64,000 bases of DNA from Meconema thalassinum (GCA_946902985.2 OX336389.2:341594444-341658443), one strand, 5' to 3'; shown: positions 40,393-52,820, counted from the first letter of the stretch. Notes: a model not told the origin generated them from the sequence alone. Program-made: numbers and translations.

Positions 40393-40429
40393 GTGTAGAG
40401 CTTAAGCTCTGGGAATCGTACCCTTTTCC

Positions 40430-41793
40430 CAATCAACTTAAATACATACACACATTTTCAATTGAGACTGTTTTGCCTTTCAGCGTCCAGTCTAGTCTCC
40501 AAACCTCTGTTTGCGAACAAGTCGCCTCCATGGTCCGCAGTTAGCACTGCGGCCTCCACTACTTCTACACCTCTCTCTTTGACAATGTTCAACACTGAAT
40601 CTAACCATCACCTCCTAGGTCTACCTCTGTTTCTCTTACCCTCTACAGCAGAACTCATTAACCTTTTAGGTAATCTCCCCTCCCCGATTCTCTTCACTTG
40701 ACCCCACCATCTGAGTTAGCTCATACGAATAGCTTCATCTAACGTGTTCATTTCTAACTTAGCCTTTATCTCTTCATTACGAGTACATTCCTGACATTGC
40801 TCCCAGCAATCATTCGTGCTACCCTTGTATCAATTACCTCTGGCATATGTATCAGGTATCCTGAATCTGTCCAGCTCTTACTTCCATACAGCAAGGTTGG
40901 TCTAAATACTGAGCAATGTAGGGAGACTCCTTTCTTGCAGAATACTCTAGATCACCACTGAGAACTCACTATTTTTCTACACCTCAACTCTCTTTCCTTC
41001 CCCACACTACCATCCAGAGAAAATACACAGCCCAAGTATTTAAAATGTTCCATCTGCTCCAACTTAGTTCCTCCTACTTGACATTCTATTTTCTTGGGTT
41101 TCTTCCCTACCAACAGAACCTTCGTCTTTGAAATGCTGATCTTCATACCATACTCCCTATATTTCTGTTCAAGTTCTAACATGTTAGCTTGCAAGCATTC
41201 GACGGAGTCCGTCATAACAACCAGGTCGTCGGCATAGGCCAGACTGCTTACCTGGTTTCCACCTAATCGAATCCCATCCATGCAGTTTATGCCCTTCACC
41301 AAATGGTCCATATGTAAAATAAACAGTAGTGGTGAGAGGTTACAGGCTTGCCTCAATCCTGTAACAACCTTGAACCACAAACTCATCCTACCATCAACTG
41401 ATTTTCAACATAAATACTTTTGATTGCCTGTAGCAGCCTTCCTTCGATACCATAATCCCTCAGGATGCTCAGCATCTTTTCCCTGGGTAATCTATCGTAT
41501 GCCTTCTCTAGATCTACAAAACACAAACACAACCATCTATTCCTCTCATAGCATTTCTCATTAACTTGTTGCATATTAAAAATTTGATCTTTATATCCTC
41601 GTTGTGGTCTAAAGCCATACTGGTTTTCAGCCATCTTACTCTCGGCCAATGATCGAACTCTCTTTTCTACAATGCCTGAGTTCACTTCACTTGGGACACT
41701 TATCAACGAAATGCCTTAATAATTTTGCAATCTTTTCTGTTACCTTGCTTATAAATTGAGGTGATTACTGCTTTTTAAACACTTTAATGTAGG
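40430..41793 (-). mobile_element. LINE fragment (family C), RT and 3' part
   Basis: On the complement: VITSIYKQGNRKDCKNY (with a stop in place of the next Arg), GISLISVPSEVNSGIVEKRV, ENQYGFRPQRGYKDQIFNMQ and CFVDLEKAYDRLPREKMLSI (41706-41383). Then TGLRQACNLSPLLFILHMDH, catalytic YADDLVVMTDSVE and KYLGCVFSLDGSVGKERELR (41386-40952). Further down, untranslatable sequence contains RIGEGRLPKRLMSSAVEGKR-like and NRGRPRRWLDSVLN-like segments around 40600-40720. A frame break at 41385 and stops mark a decayed RT. The 5' end is cut by hAT element 2 at 41802. This is a third RT family, distinct from A and B. Confidence 0.85.
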
Positions 41794-41801
41794 CCTACTC
41801 G

Positions 41802-44800
41802 CAGGGGCGCACCCAGGGGGGGGCTTTGGGGGCTTAAGCCCCCCCTAAAAACCTGGGAACACTTTAAAAACATTGATAATATCTTTCAAGAAAATTGATT
41901 GCATAACGGGCTCCAGAATGCTTAGTGTTGGAACGTTGGAACATTTTGCGATTTTCTACTGGTTTAAAACAGAATTATGTTAGGCCTATATTTATGCAAC
42001 ACTTGAGTGATAATAATATATATTGTAAACACAACACGATCGTATATTTCCGGGCGTTATCGTAACTATGCTCGGAGCAAGATGCGCGTGGGACAGCGGT
42101 GAAAATTTCTCTCCCCAATGTATTGTGCTGTGCTCTGTGTCAGGCGTCAAGTCAGTGTTGGTGTTTATAAAAGTTGATTCGTTGATTGTTGTTGTGTTTG
42201 TATTTTCTATTGGCTATTGGTGTTCGTAGTGTGTCCAATTGGACTAGTAGTAATGGGAGACAAAGGAAGTCAAACATGCAAAACTACTTTAAACCGTTAA
42301 AAATCAATAAATATGATGTGGTTAGTGTTAGTGAATGTGGCAATCCTTCAACGAGTAAGGAACTGTTAACAAGGACTGCAAGAATAGAAAAACAGCCAAG
42401 TTGTTCGTCAGAGGAGGGCTCAGAGACAAATGTGAGCAGGCCTAAGGCCGTTGTAAGTAAACATAACATGGATTTGGACATTGGTTTATTTAAAAACAAA
42501 GTGTTGATGGACAATGAAAAGTTCAAAGTTTTGAATGACAAATGGGTTCCTCAGAGCAACTTTAACTTTCCTTTTAGATCGCATGGGAACCAACAACGAA
42601 AATTTTCGTTTTCATGGCTAAAGAAATATACCTGGCTTTCGTATTCTGGAATTGAAGACTCTGCATACTGTGTCCATTGTATGCCTTTTTCAAAAAAAGA
42701 AGTAGGTAAGAGTAACGCTCAACATACTGGAAAACTTGTTGAAGAAGGTTTTTGTAACTGGAAAAAAGCACTAGAAAAGTTTGAAAAACATGCAAACTCG
42801 CAGTATCATAAAGACTCATGTGCAAGCCCAGCTAACTTTAAAAGAGTTATGGACTGCCGAATGAAACCGATTGACAAATCTCTTGATAAAGGAAAAGACG
42901 TCCAAGCCCAAAATAATGTGAAAAGAATAATTCCAATAATAGAAACTATAATTTTCTGTGGCAGGCAAAATATCGCCCTTAGGGGCCATAGAGATTATGG
43001 TCAGTTTCAAATCGACAGCAAACCATTTGAAAATGAGGGGAACTTAAGAGTTTTGCTCAGAACTAGAATTGAAGCAGGTGACAACAATTTGAAAGATCAC
43101 TTTGGGTCGTGTGGCAAAAATGCGACCTATATAAGTTGGAATTTTCAAAATCAAGTCATCGATGCTTGTAACCAAATAATAACTGAAAAAATAGCAAGTA
43201 AAGTAAAAGAAGCTAAGTTTTTTAGTGTTCTCGCAGATGAAACATCTGATATTTCAACTGTTGAACCGTTTTCTTTGTGTTTACGTTATGTAACGCCAAA
43301 TACTTTAAATGGTTATGAAATGTGAGCAATTTTTGAAGTTCTTGCCTCTAACCTCTACTACAGGTAGCGTATTGGCAAAAACATTGATTAAAGGTCTTGA
43401 AGACAGTAATAAAGACATAAATAACCTACGTGGCCAGGGGTACGATGGGGTGGCTGCCATAAGTGCAGCAGTGATGTTTGCCGTGAACTTAGTGCTTGTA
43501 GAGAAATTTTAGTTGGCAACATTGATGGTGATAAGTTTAACGGGGCTCAAGCGTGCTTCCAAGAAGCTCACCCCTCAGCAATATACGTGCATTGTGCATC
43601 TCATAGCCTTAACCTGGCATTGTCGACTACGTCTGAGGTTGTATCAATCAGAAACTGCTTTGGAATAGTGGAGAAGTTGTGGGATTTTTTTAACACTCCT
43701 AAAAGACAAGCAGTTTTAAAACAGTGCATTGAATCTGAGGTAAATCTTGAAACCAACAAGGAAAAACTCCTGCAGCTTTGTCCAACGAGATGGGTGCAAA
43801 GGCACGATGCTATTTTTGTTACGAAAGAACTGCTGCAACCTCTTGAAGGAGGAGATTAAAAACTGGAATGATAGGGAATCTTCTTCAGGAGCTCAAATAC
43901 TACTAAACTCCTTAAGTCAAGGTGAATTTATAATTTCTCTCATGGCATCAGAAAAACTGCTAGGTTACACAGTAAACCTAAGCAAAAAGCTTCAGGGAAT
44001 TGATTTAGATTTATCGTCTGCAATTACACATGCTGAAACTGTGATTGAAAGCTTAAAATCTCTAAGAAAAAATGCAGATCAAGAATTTCACTCGTTGTTT
44101 GAAGAACCTACCAAAATTGCTAATAACTGTGGTTCAATAATTTCGATGCCTCGAACAGTTGGAAGACAACTGAACAGAAGCAACATTCCAGCAGAAACTC
44201 CAGAATTATACTATAAAAGATCTGTTTTCATCCCTTGGATTGACTCTTTCATTATTTCATTGGAATCTCGATTCATCAAGCATAAATACTTATTAAAGAG
44301 TTTTGAGTGCTTACTGCCATCAGCCAATGCATCACATACACGTAAAGAAACCTTCCAAGAAAAAATGCAACTTGATTTCTTACAGCTGTGTAATTTTTAT
44401 AAGAATGACATAAATGAAAGTGGAGGAAACAACAAAGGCCTGCTTATGGCTGAGTTTGAACTGTGGCACAAGAGCTTCAAGATCCACGCTAATATCCCTA
44501 AAAACGCAATCGATATGTTGAATCTATGTGACAAGGACTTGTTTCCTAATATCCACACATTGTTGAGAATTTTGTGTACCATCCCTGTGACTACAATCAC
44601 TGCTGAGAGGTCATTTTCTACACTACGTCGGCTGAAAACATATCTTAGGAATACCATGGGTGCAGACAGGCTGACTGGACTAGCAGCACTGAATATTCAC
44701 CGGGAAATTGAAGTCACCAGTAGAGGTAGTTTCCGTTTTGGATTTTGTTCTGTGAAATTCGAGTTTCCACTTTATTCAAACAACGTTAATGTTAATTCAT

Positions 44801-45559
44801 TAATACATGATTTGTATCCAACTATTTGTTTAAACTTGCCTTCAGCCTGTGTGATTAAGTTCAACTTGAAATTCTAGAAATGTTTAAGATTTTTTATTAT
44901 AATGTTAGTTATTAAGGAAAATTAAAATAACTTATATATTTTCACGTACAGTACATAAAACATTTGTTACAATCCATAACACTATGATATACAATTACAT
45001 CTCGTAATTTTTAAAATGTAATTTTTAGTTCCAATTACGGTAAATTTACATATTCAAAATCAAAATGCTATTATTAATTTACTGAAACCTATACTAGTTC
45101 TTGGTATTAACAACTCAAAACTTAGTAAATGATTGCAGATAATTGATGTTACACATCAATCTGACGATCCTGGTAGCTGGATATATAGCTATGAAAATAG
45201 TGAGTAGAGCAATCCAGTCGTTATCACTCTGATCGTGATCAAAAGTTAATTCTTGATAAAAATCATGCAGTTCCTTTTTATTACTTGTATAAACTTAGCT
45301 CAATGGTACTGTAACTAAAATTTGTATAAAACCAATGCACATTTTGTTTAAATAATCTCCAGTCCAATAGCATCTTTTGTATTGGTTTTAACAGAACATT
45401 CTACAGTATGTTTGATCTTATAGAATATATTTTTATGCATATGATCTCAAATATACATATTTACATACAAGACTAATAATGGACACATTCTCTTTCCATA
45501 GCTGAAATCATGTTATTGAGGAAAGCCCCCTCCAAACCAAAAGTCTGGGTGCGGCCCTG
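41802..45559 (+). mobile_element. hAT element 2, 3.76 kb, perfect 8-bp target duplication
   Basis: CCTACTCG occurs at 41794-41801 and 45560-45567. Ends are CAGGGGCGCACCCAGG and the inverse of CAGGGCCGCACCCAG, typical hAT CAGG-like termini. Close to the left end GGGGGCTTAAGCCCCC is a perfect palindrome. The transposase gene occupies 42276-44877 and about 680 bp of AT-rich sequence follows to the right end. It inserted at the 5' side of LINE family C. Confidence 0.93.
42276..44877 (+). pseudogene. hAT transposase (ZMYM1/THAP0-like group)
   Basis: The first frame (start MQNYFKPLKINKYDVVSVSE at 42276) has a TTF-type zinc-finger region: DKWVPQSNFNFPF, YTWLSYSGIEDSAYCVHCM, HANSQYHKDSC. It then has FGSCGKNATYISWNFQNQVI and the first catalytic Asp in FFSVLADETSDISTVE. 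After a frameshift near 43320: EQFLKFLPLTSTTGSVLAKT and the second Asp in LRGQGYDGVAA. After further shifts near 43465: YVHCASHSLNLALSTTSEVV and LCPTRWVQRHDAI. The last frame from about 43855 runs open through PETPELYYKRSVFIPWIDSF-like sequence to the dimerisation motif TTITAERSFSTLRRLKTYLR near 44600. Only about three frame breaks occur over 2.6 kb, so decay is recent to moderate. Confidence 0.92.
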
Positions 45560-45631
45560 CCTACTCGTATTTGGTTGCTTGCCTGGGACATTCAAAGTCA
45601 GCCATGAGTTAGTTTGGAGTCAGATGAATAT

Positions 45632-46435
45632 TGTAACGTTTTTTAGGGTTCGTAAAAATAGGTCAGGCTATAATGCACTAATTCTTTATTTACAATAGTG
45701 TTATTTACACTAGTTAACACTAAATCAAATTATTTACACAAATTAACACTAAAACAAATTAGGCCTACTTACTCGCACACACACATACACAGAATCTCAC
45801 TTTATACAGCTACAAGTCACTATTTATGTACACTGATCTCTACAAGTCAGTTTCTCTTGCAGTCACTATTTATCTTCCACAGTCACTATTTACATTATTT
45901 TATTTCCACATTTATCTTCACACCCCGTCTTCATTATTTACAGTCCTCCATTATTTATTTTCACCCATCGCGCTATGCACGGCAAACTGCTTCAACTAAC
46001 ACTGACTCCGATCTCACACTCGCTCGCTCCCACGCAGAACTGCTTGCTCACCTCAGCTTGCTCATAAATATGCAGTCAGTCCTCTGGTCTCGAAAGTTCT
46101 AGTCGTTGCTCCTTCCAGAATTATCTAGCCACTCCCAGCGATGTTCTGGATCACCTTTCCTTTTCCAGTAGGTTCAAGCCTATTCTGGTCGACCCTATTC
46201 AACGTTGCGTGGGGAGGAGCCTACCCAAATTAGCTGGCCTAATTGGCTGCCCAGCGTTCTCCATACACCCCGCCCGCCTGTCTGGCCCACAGTGACTCGT
46301 TACAGTTGGTATTTGTGGCGGCCTTGGGAGTGACTAAGAAGGGTGAGTACCTGAGGACGGTCTCATTCGTTGGTAAATTCGTCGTACGGCCCCTCCCCCG
46401 AGAACTGTCTGTCCGGCTAGTGGTGACACGTTTCA
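45632..46435 (-). repeat. solo LTR of the gag-only element family
   Basis: 804 bp starting TGTAACGTTTTTTAGGGTTC and ending GTGGTGACACGTTTCA, with the same internal blocks as the LTRs at 13687 and 15898 (GGTCAGGCTATAATGCACTA, TTATCTTCCACAGTCACTAT, CCCCCGAGAACTG). No internal region follows on either side, so it is a solo LTR left by recombination. No convincing target duplication is visible. Confidence 0.87.
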
Positions 46436-46872
46436 CTATAATAGGAGGGGAAATCAAGAAAAATTCAAAATTTGACAGAGTTTTATTTAAATTGGAGTAC
46501 CGGTATCTCTTAAGCCAAAAGCCATACACATATTGCCCTGAGTATTAATTTCTTTAGTAATTAAATGTTCATTCTCTAATTCCATGTCAGTTTTAGACAG
46601 ACGTTAATATTGTTACTTTCAACCACTTATCCGAATTGTTTGTGGTCATTGGTGCCAACTTGGCTCATTTAGGTTTAGAACAGGGCTTTAAGGCCAAATG
46701 CCCTCCCTTATTCCACATAATTTCTCAAGTGAAAATTCCAATCAACTGACACCAAGAATTGAATTATGGCTGCCTTGTTGAAAGACAAGTGGCTATGCCA
46801 CTGCACCATTATGCTCCCTTTGTTGTTGTTTTTCCATCTAGTGCTCTAAAATTCTCTCTTATTTTCTTCTAG

Positions 46873-47237
46873 GAAAAAATGTCATATCCCAGAATGGCTA
46901 CTAGCTACTCAACATTGAGTGAGTGGTACAATTACAATCATAAACACTATAAGGTAGCAGAGGATCTCCGCCGACTTGCAGGAAGAATCATTGCTGAGTC
47001 CGATAAAGTGTGCAAAGCAACAGCAGATGCAACAAATTTAAATAAGAATGAGGCGGATATGAGACTTAAAGAGAGAATCAGTGATATTAATTACAGGAAG
47101 CGAGAACTTGAGAACCAAAAGGCTGAATGTTGTAAAGAAAAAGAGGCTTTAATTACTTACAAAGACAGGATAATAGGAGCTCTGGAGGCTATACATGAAC
47201 AAGGCTTGGCCATATGCAACAAGTGTATAGTTATCAG
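46873..47237 (+). CDS. tektin (tektin-1-like), first coding exon
   Basis: The splice acceptor TTTTCTTCTAG ends at 46872. The ATG at 46879 starts MSYPRMATSYSTLSEWYNYN, matching the short N-terminal leader plus SEW of tektin-1 proteins. The exon encodes the tektin heptad-rich rod start: KVAEDLRRLAGRIIAESDKV, RLKERISDINYRKRELENQK, EALITYKDRIIGALEAIHEQ and the conserved ICNKCIVIR. It ends in AG followed by GCAAGTAA, a GC-AG type donor with otherwise perfect consensus, in phase 2. Tektins are coiled-coil proteins of the doublet-microtubule wall in cilia and flagella, in insects mostly sperm tails and chordotonal cilia. The continuation is the exon at 57524. An upstream non-coding exon is implied. 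Tektin-1 over other tektins is by recalled similarity. Confidence 0.88.
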
Positions 47238-47414
47238 GCAAGTAAACTCATTTTTAATTATGAAAGTGTCATAAAAATAGTCACTAAATCCACCATCCAT
47301 CTTTTCAGATTTGAAAATAAGGTACGGTACACTGTTTCATGAAATGGAATTTTCATGTAGGCTATGTAAGAATTAAGGTAAAAATAAACAATTAAAATCA
47401 CTAACATACATAAA

Positions 47415-48217
47415 TCTCTACTTAGTATAAAACAAAGTCCCCGATTCTTGGATGTCACGGGTAATTCTCGAGAACCACTGGATGGATCTTGATGCGGTTT
47501 TCACCATTCTGTAAAGGATATCTCGGGGAAGTTTTCTGTAGAAAATAATTTATTTGTGATCAAAGGAAGCTAAGCAGTAACGATTTCAGGGGAAAAGTAA
47601 AATAAAAAATACAGGTGTCTGTGCGCTTTTTAAGCACACGCTGGGCAAACCGTTAAAAATATCAATATACTATGAGTGTATGATTGTTCAGCATGAAAAG
47701 TTCTACAAAAAAAGAGTCAGGGAGAGCATATCTCTATCTTCAATATATCGTCCACTATAAGTGTTTTTACGTTTTCATTTCTTCCAACAATCTCCATTCA
47801 ATTACTGAGGCGACAATTTACGAGCTAGTTAGGGGCGAGCCTATCACCCCAGTTACAGCCTAGCCAGCGGACAGCAAACTGCCGAGTCGTGTTGAGTTAA
47901 GACTTCAGAGAAGAGTGGTTGTGTTTGGAGTTTCCCTGGAAGTGCAACTCGGCTTTTCTGCATTTCGCCTGTGAACTTTTCATTCCGCAAAATACACAGT
48001 GAAGTTAAGATTGGATGGGAGGAGGATTTGTGTTTCATTCACCTCGCCATTTTTAAATTATGTCTGATAAGAATTCGTTGCTCATGCATCTCCATGATAA
48101 TATAATTGATAGTTCAGTCAGTGATTCTAACCCATTATGCTGAGAAATCGAAAAGACAGCGCTTATCACGTAATGCATTCATAACTGTTCCCGGGAGAAG
48201 CCGGGGCAGGTTGCTAG
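47415..48217 (+). mobile_element. short non-autonomous Helitron in the tektin intron
   Basis: Starts TCTCTACTTAGTATAAAACA after A and ends GGTTGCTAG before T, with the same hairpin (CCCGGGAGAAGCCGGGG) as the Helitron at 17301-19989. The first 700 bp match that element collinearly but have one 118-bp unit instead of three. Homology then jumps from GCGCTTATC(A/G)CGTAA directly to CATTCATAACTGTTCCCGGG near the 3' end. It is an internal-deletion derivative with no coding capacity. Confidence 0.92.
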
Positions 48218-48950
48218 TATAATGATAAAACTTGGTTATTACCCATTTAAGATTTGATTGCCACTGAGCGTGGCTGCGCCAGTGTTTGTTGTTGATTGTA
48301 GCAGCTGTCCCCTGGGACGAAGCGGGAAACACAGCGATGACAAGAGTTCATTCTGCACATAAGACAAGCAGCATTGCGCGTCACAGGAGCTCATGTCACC
48401 ACGGACAGTCAAACGATAACTGAGGCTACTGGAGGTGAGTCATATCCTACTCGCGCAACTGTACCTGTCAACGAAGCAGGCTGACATGTGACACATATAA
48501 ACAAGGAATATTTCCCATCTCACCGCCGGCAATCAATTCGTGAAAGGGTAATATTTCCTATATTTGACTATATGAGGGAAAGTGCTAGTTGTTAAAGTCT
48601 ATGAACATGGCTCAAGTAAAGAGATGAAGGATTAAGGAGACATTAAAACATTATTAAATCTGTAGCAAAGGACTAAAACTCATTGGTTATGATGAATATG
48701 AGGTTCATCGTAAGATGTAAAAATGGTGCCAATATCATGTGAAACCCATCATATAATGGCTGTGGTAATTGGATGAACATTGTTGTGCTACAGACTATAT
48801 TCATTTTATTCCATACAATGGGTAGAAAGTAGGGCCACTATATTATGATTATCCCCAACCCAGGAGCATTCACCGTCTCAAGAGCAGAGAGTTACACACG
48901 AAACGCTGGCAGCGTGTATATATAGGGAAGATCCACAGGCTTACTGTTAG
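48218..48950. other. intron sequence without recognised features
   Basis: I see no gene, repeat boundary or tRNA-like box here. Composition is mixed and no long frame is present. Confidence 0.5.
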
Positions 48951-48959
48951 TAAGTTAGT

Positions 48960-49408
48960 ACATCAGAATAGGAAAGGCTGATGATCTCCCTGTGTTTGAT
49001 AGGGTTTAAATTGTGATTACTGGTCGCCTTGGTGCCAGCATATCTGATCAGGCATAACTTGTTGGCTGGTTATATTTTGCCATTGCGAGCAAGTAATGAA
49101 AGTGGTAAAACACTGGGCAGACAACGACATGTTGTTCAACCATGTGTCGACAGCAGCTCATTGATACCACAAGCCAGTAGAGGCTGGCATGCATTGTTTG
49201 TAGTGACCACAAATTTGTCAACAGGTACAACACTGATGTTGTTTCACAGCAAATGGAACTGTGGAGGCAGTGACCCAGTTGTATACCAAAGTTTAGTGTA
49301 TTCCACCCAAAGTAGCACATGAGGTGGGCATGCGATCATTGAGCACCTACTAGGAGCACAAGGTTGCATTATTTGGGTGTTTCACTTTTTTTTGTCCAAC
49401 TGTGTACA
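48960..49408 (+). pseudogene. Tc1-type element remnant
   Basis: Around 48975 the sequence GGAAAGGCTGATGATCTCCC reads GKADDLPVFDRV, then IVITGRLGASISDQA, the N-terminal HTH of Tc1-like transposases, with several stops. RLACIVCSDHKFVNRY near 49180 fits the following segment (usually RLxRIVRSNRR). The catalytic domain is absent. At 49383-49407 CACTTTTTTTTGTCCAACTG is a Tc1-style terminal repeat. No left terminal repeat was found. It is a deletion remnant inside the tektin intron. Confidence 0.65.
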
Positions 49409-50759
49409 GTAGAGAAGGTACTGTACTCGTTTGGAGAGACGAGACAGAAAATTATACATCTAGTGGAAAGTTTTCTAAATTAGCCCATGATAATATTTAT
49501 CGATGCTGTAAGCTGACACAAAACAGGTTTGTTGAGCGAAGGAATTAACTGTGTTAATTCGACCAGCCAATAGCAAATTAGTAGTTGCTAGGGGACTCGG
49601 AACTTGCTTCGCCGAGATGACAAAGAGCCCGAGCAGCAACGAGGACGCCCAAGTCAGATCTCAGAGAGAGAGAAGCCAAGCGTGTGGCTAGTAGGAGGAG
49701 TAGGGGATCTGGCGCGAGTTCGACACGCGACTGGAACCAATGAGGAGCCGCCTATTAAAATTAACACCAAAAGAGTAATTAACATATATAATTACTAGAA
49801 CAAAGTTATTATATTAAACCATCATGAAGATTGTTGAATGATAATTAAGAACGATTGACTACAATTACAGCCGAGTATTTAAGTAATTAATGAAGAGTTT
49901 GATCAATTATTATAAACAACCAATCAGAGCCATGGATTGAGAAAGGACGCGGTTTTTGGAAATTAGACGCGGGGGAAAGAGAAGAGGAAGCGAGACTCTT
50001 ATCAACCACGACTTTGAAGCAGAAGGACGTTCTAACAAACTACTCTCCAAGTTGAACAAAGCAAATAGAAAATATTCATCGAAGGCACTTAGTAATGTGC
50101 AAGTAACATTAAAATCGACATTCAGCGAAGAAACCATTATAAATTTTTACGACAAATATACAGTTTCAAGAATGATAAAATTCCAAAAGTTGAGGGAGGA
50201 ATTTCATGACGATTCTACAAGCGTCGTGATGAACGCTTAAACAATTATGGGAACGACGCTATGATGGCATCAAGAACATCCGAAATGACTTAACATCAAC
50301 ATTTCGGGGGAGATTAACATCTCATCTCTCCCGTAATAGAAATTCTACAATTAACAGTCATTTTACGATCTCAAATGACGATCTACCGGGAACTTTGGGG
50401 GAAAGAAGACTAGAAGATATTCATGGACGAGGGCGGCCAGAGAATTACCCGGCGCCGAAGCGAGAAAGGGCTATCCCATCTCACCCAGAAGAGTCATCGG
50501 CGGAAGGAGGCGACAGCACGATGATGATCGAGTTCGTATCCCGAGACCTGACCGCACGAGATATTCGGAGGGAGAATTGGACAAGAATGCTGAACACCAC
50601 GCAGTCTTAAGCCGCTAGAAACATTCCGTTTCTAATGGGTAACCAAAGGAAGTCCGCTTCATGTCAACTTTAACCCAGCACAAGGTAGTCCACGGACCAA
50701 CATTGAACATCCCACTTTGTAGAGTTGTACATATCTTGAATATCCGACAACTAGTGTTG
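49409..50759. other. intron sequence, possible 5' part of repeat R copy B
   Basis: Frames at 49956-50240 (94 codons) and 50395-50610 (71 codons) are Lys/Arg/Glu-rich but show no known domain. Because they lie just upstream of repeat R they could be leftovers of a retroelement gag or leader. I cannot support a gene. Confidence 0.4.
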
Positions 50760-52820
50760 AATGCCATTTTTCTATATTGTTTATTAGATTATTGCAGTTT
50801 TCATTCTTATATTCGTAAAAACATCATGCGGATGTTTGGTCGTATTTTTCGACAATTTCGGAATTTTAGGGATGTTTCATTTCGATTTTTCGATTTTTGC
50901 GATATTCGAAATTTGAAGGGAGATTTTATAGTTTAGTTCAGAATAGTTATAGTAAAATTCAAACGTGTTTTAAATCGCACGATATCTATGTTTTATTAAT
51001 GATTGTAATGATGGAAATGTTTTCCAAGTATGTGATAGGAAGTATATGTCAAAGAATGTGATTCAGAAAGATCTATTGTAGAGATCTATATAAAGTCACG
51101 ATCTGAGAAATAATGAAACAGATTTAGTGAAGAAATTTTGTAAGTAATGTTTTTTTTTTTAAGTATTAGAATTTGTTGAAAAGACAGTAAAGAATCTGTA
51201 AAGAATTGTAATGTGGAATTAACAAATACGAACGAGAGCGTATTGTGAAGTAAGAAATAATGTAACGAAGGAATGGAAGGAATGTTACAGTTTGTTGAAA
51301 GGTTTTTAAGAAATGTGAGTGAGGCAAAGAAATAAGATTTTTATTTGAAGATTATCATTTTATCGCATTACCTATTAAATTGATTTATGGAGAGAACCAG
51401 TATTTTTTATTATATGGTCATTAAGATTGTGGTAACTGAAAGAAGAGTTTATTATTGGAAAGTATAGAGAAAGAAATTGTATTGAAGGAACTGCGAAGTA
51501 TCTCGATGGATGATATTTATTATTCCCGTTGTAGACGGAGGTATTTGTTGTGAGACAATGCGCCAGTGTGTAGCCATTGATCTATTTTTGTAGAAATGTC
51601 TGTAGGGACAGACGCGTGTATTTCATGGAAGTAAGAAGCTATGAGAGCAATGTTATGGAAGTTTATTAATTGTGGATGTTATTGAAATAGTCTCAATAAA
51701 GTTGAAACTCCTTGAAATTCACAGGATAGCGGATCCTGGATGAAGTTAAATCTGATAGAAATTATAGGATTTAATGGATCTTTGTTGAAGCTGAGAGTAA
51801 ACTGAGATTATTAAATGGTTCTTTTCCTAATGTTTTCATTTATGGTAATTATTCGACGAGTGGAAATGCGTATTTTTATTAAGAATATTTATTTCATGAA
51901 CAGATAAGTTGTAGGAGGTTTTGAACTAGTCTCTACTTAATTGTATGGATTATAGAATCCCAGATTGTAACGTAAACCACGAACAAGATAAAGTAGAGTG
52001 AAGTCATATTTTTCTGAAGCCCGTTGAGAGGCAGGAGTGAAGTAGAAGGACAGTTACATGTTGTATTGTCGGGAGAAAGGAAGGAACGCGTTGTATACAT
52101 TTTTATTCTAAGTAAGTAGTTGATGAACTAAGACGTGATTATTTTCATTGTATAGAATGTTATATTAAATGTATTTCAGATAGATTCGTAAGTAGATTTA
52201 GGAGTGTTTTATATTTTTAATTAAAAATTTGTGTAGAGATTTTGCGCTTCCTAAAGGAAGAAATCTTAATGTTAGGGCGCGGGAGATAAATTGTATAGAG
52301 TAATGAATAGTATTTGTAATGACCGAGATCTACGTCAGGGGTAACGTCATTTATTTTTGGGATTATTTAAATTTTTAGCATATAACATTTTTCTTGTTAT
52401 AAACTCCCGTCACCTAGGCCACAGCAGTTGTTCGCTGTATAGAAGCTTATTGAAGCTTACACGTAACAGTTTTTACGGTTTCTTAAGGAAACGACTTGTA
52501 TTTTTATATGGATTAATGACACTTAGTCATTCATATTTATTTCATTCTTTTGAGAGCGTTTAATCAAAGCTCGACGACACGAGAAGTGTATTGCTTTTAT
52601 AATAAATAGACGAATTCGTGTTGACGATTTCCTGATTGTTTTATAGGAAACTGGCATTATACTTGTAGTCTGTAGGGTGGAAGTTCCCGAGGGACCTAAT
52701 CCGCATCCTTACGGCCGAGATTTTAATAGAGACTTTCTTTATCATAAGTAGTTAGATGACCCTACTGTTCTGTAGTTTGATACTGCAGCACATTCCGTCT
52801 GAGAAAATATCCTGTCCCTT
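50760..52820. repeat. dispersed repeat R, copy B (uninterrupted)
   Basis: Collinear with copy A segments 6300-6998, 13147-13686 and 16559-17300, and it lacks the Gypsy and gag-only elements, so it gives the unoccupied arrangement. It is very AT-rich and non-coding. Its right end adjoins the CR1-like LINE tail at 52826. Copies are perhaps 60-75 percent similar by eye, hence old. Confidence 0.7.
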
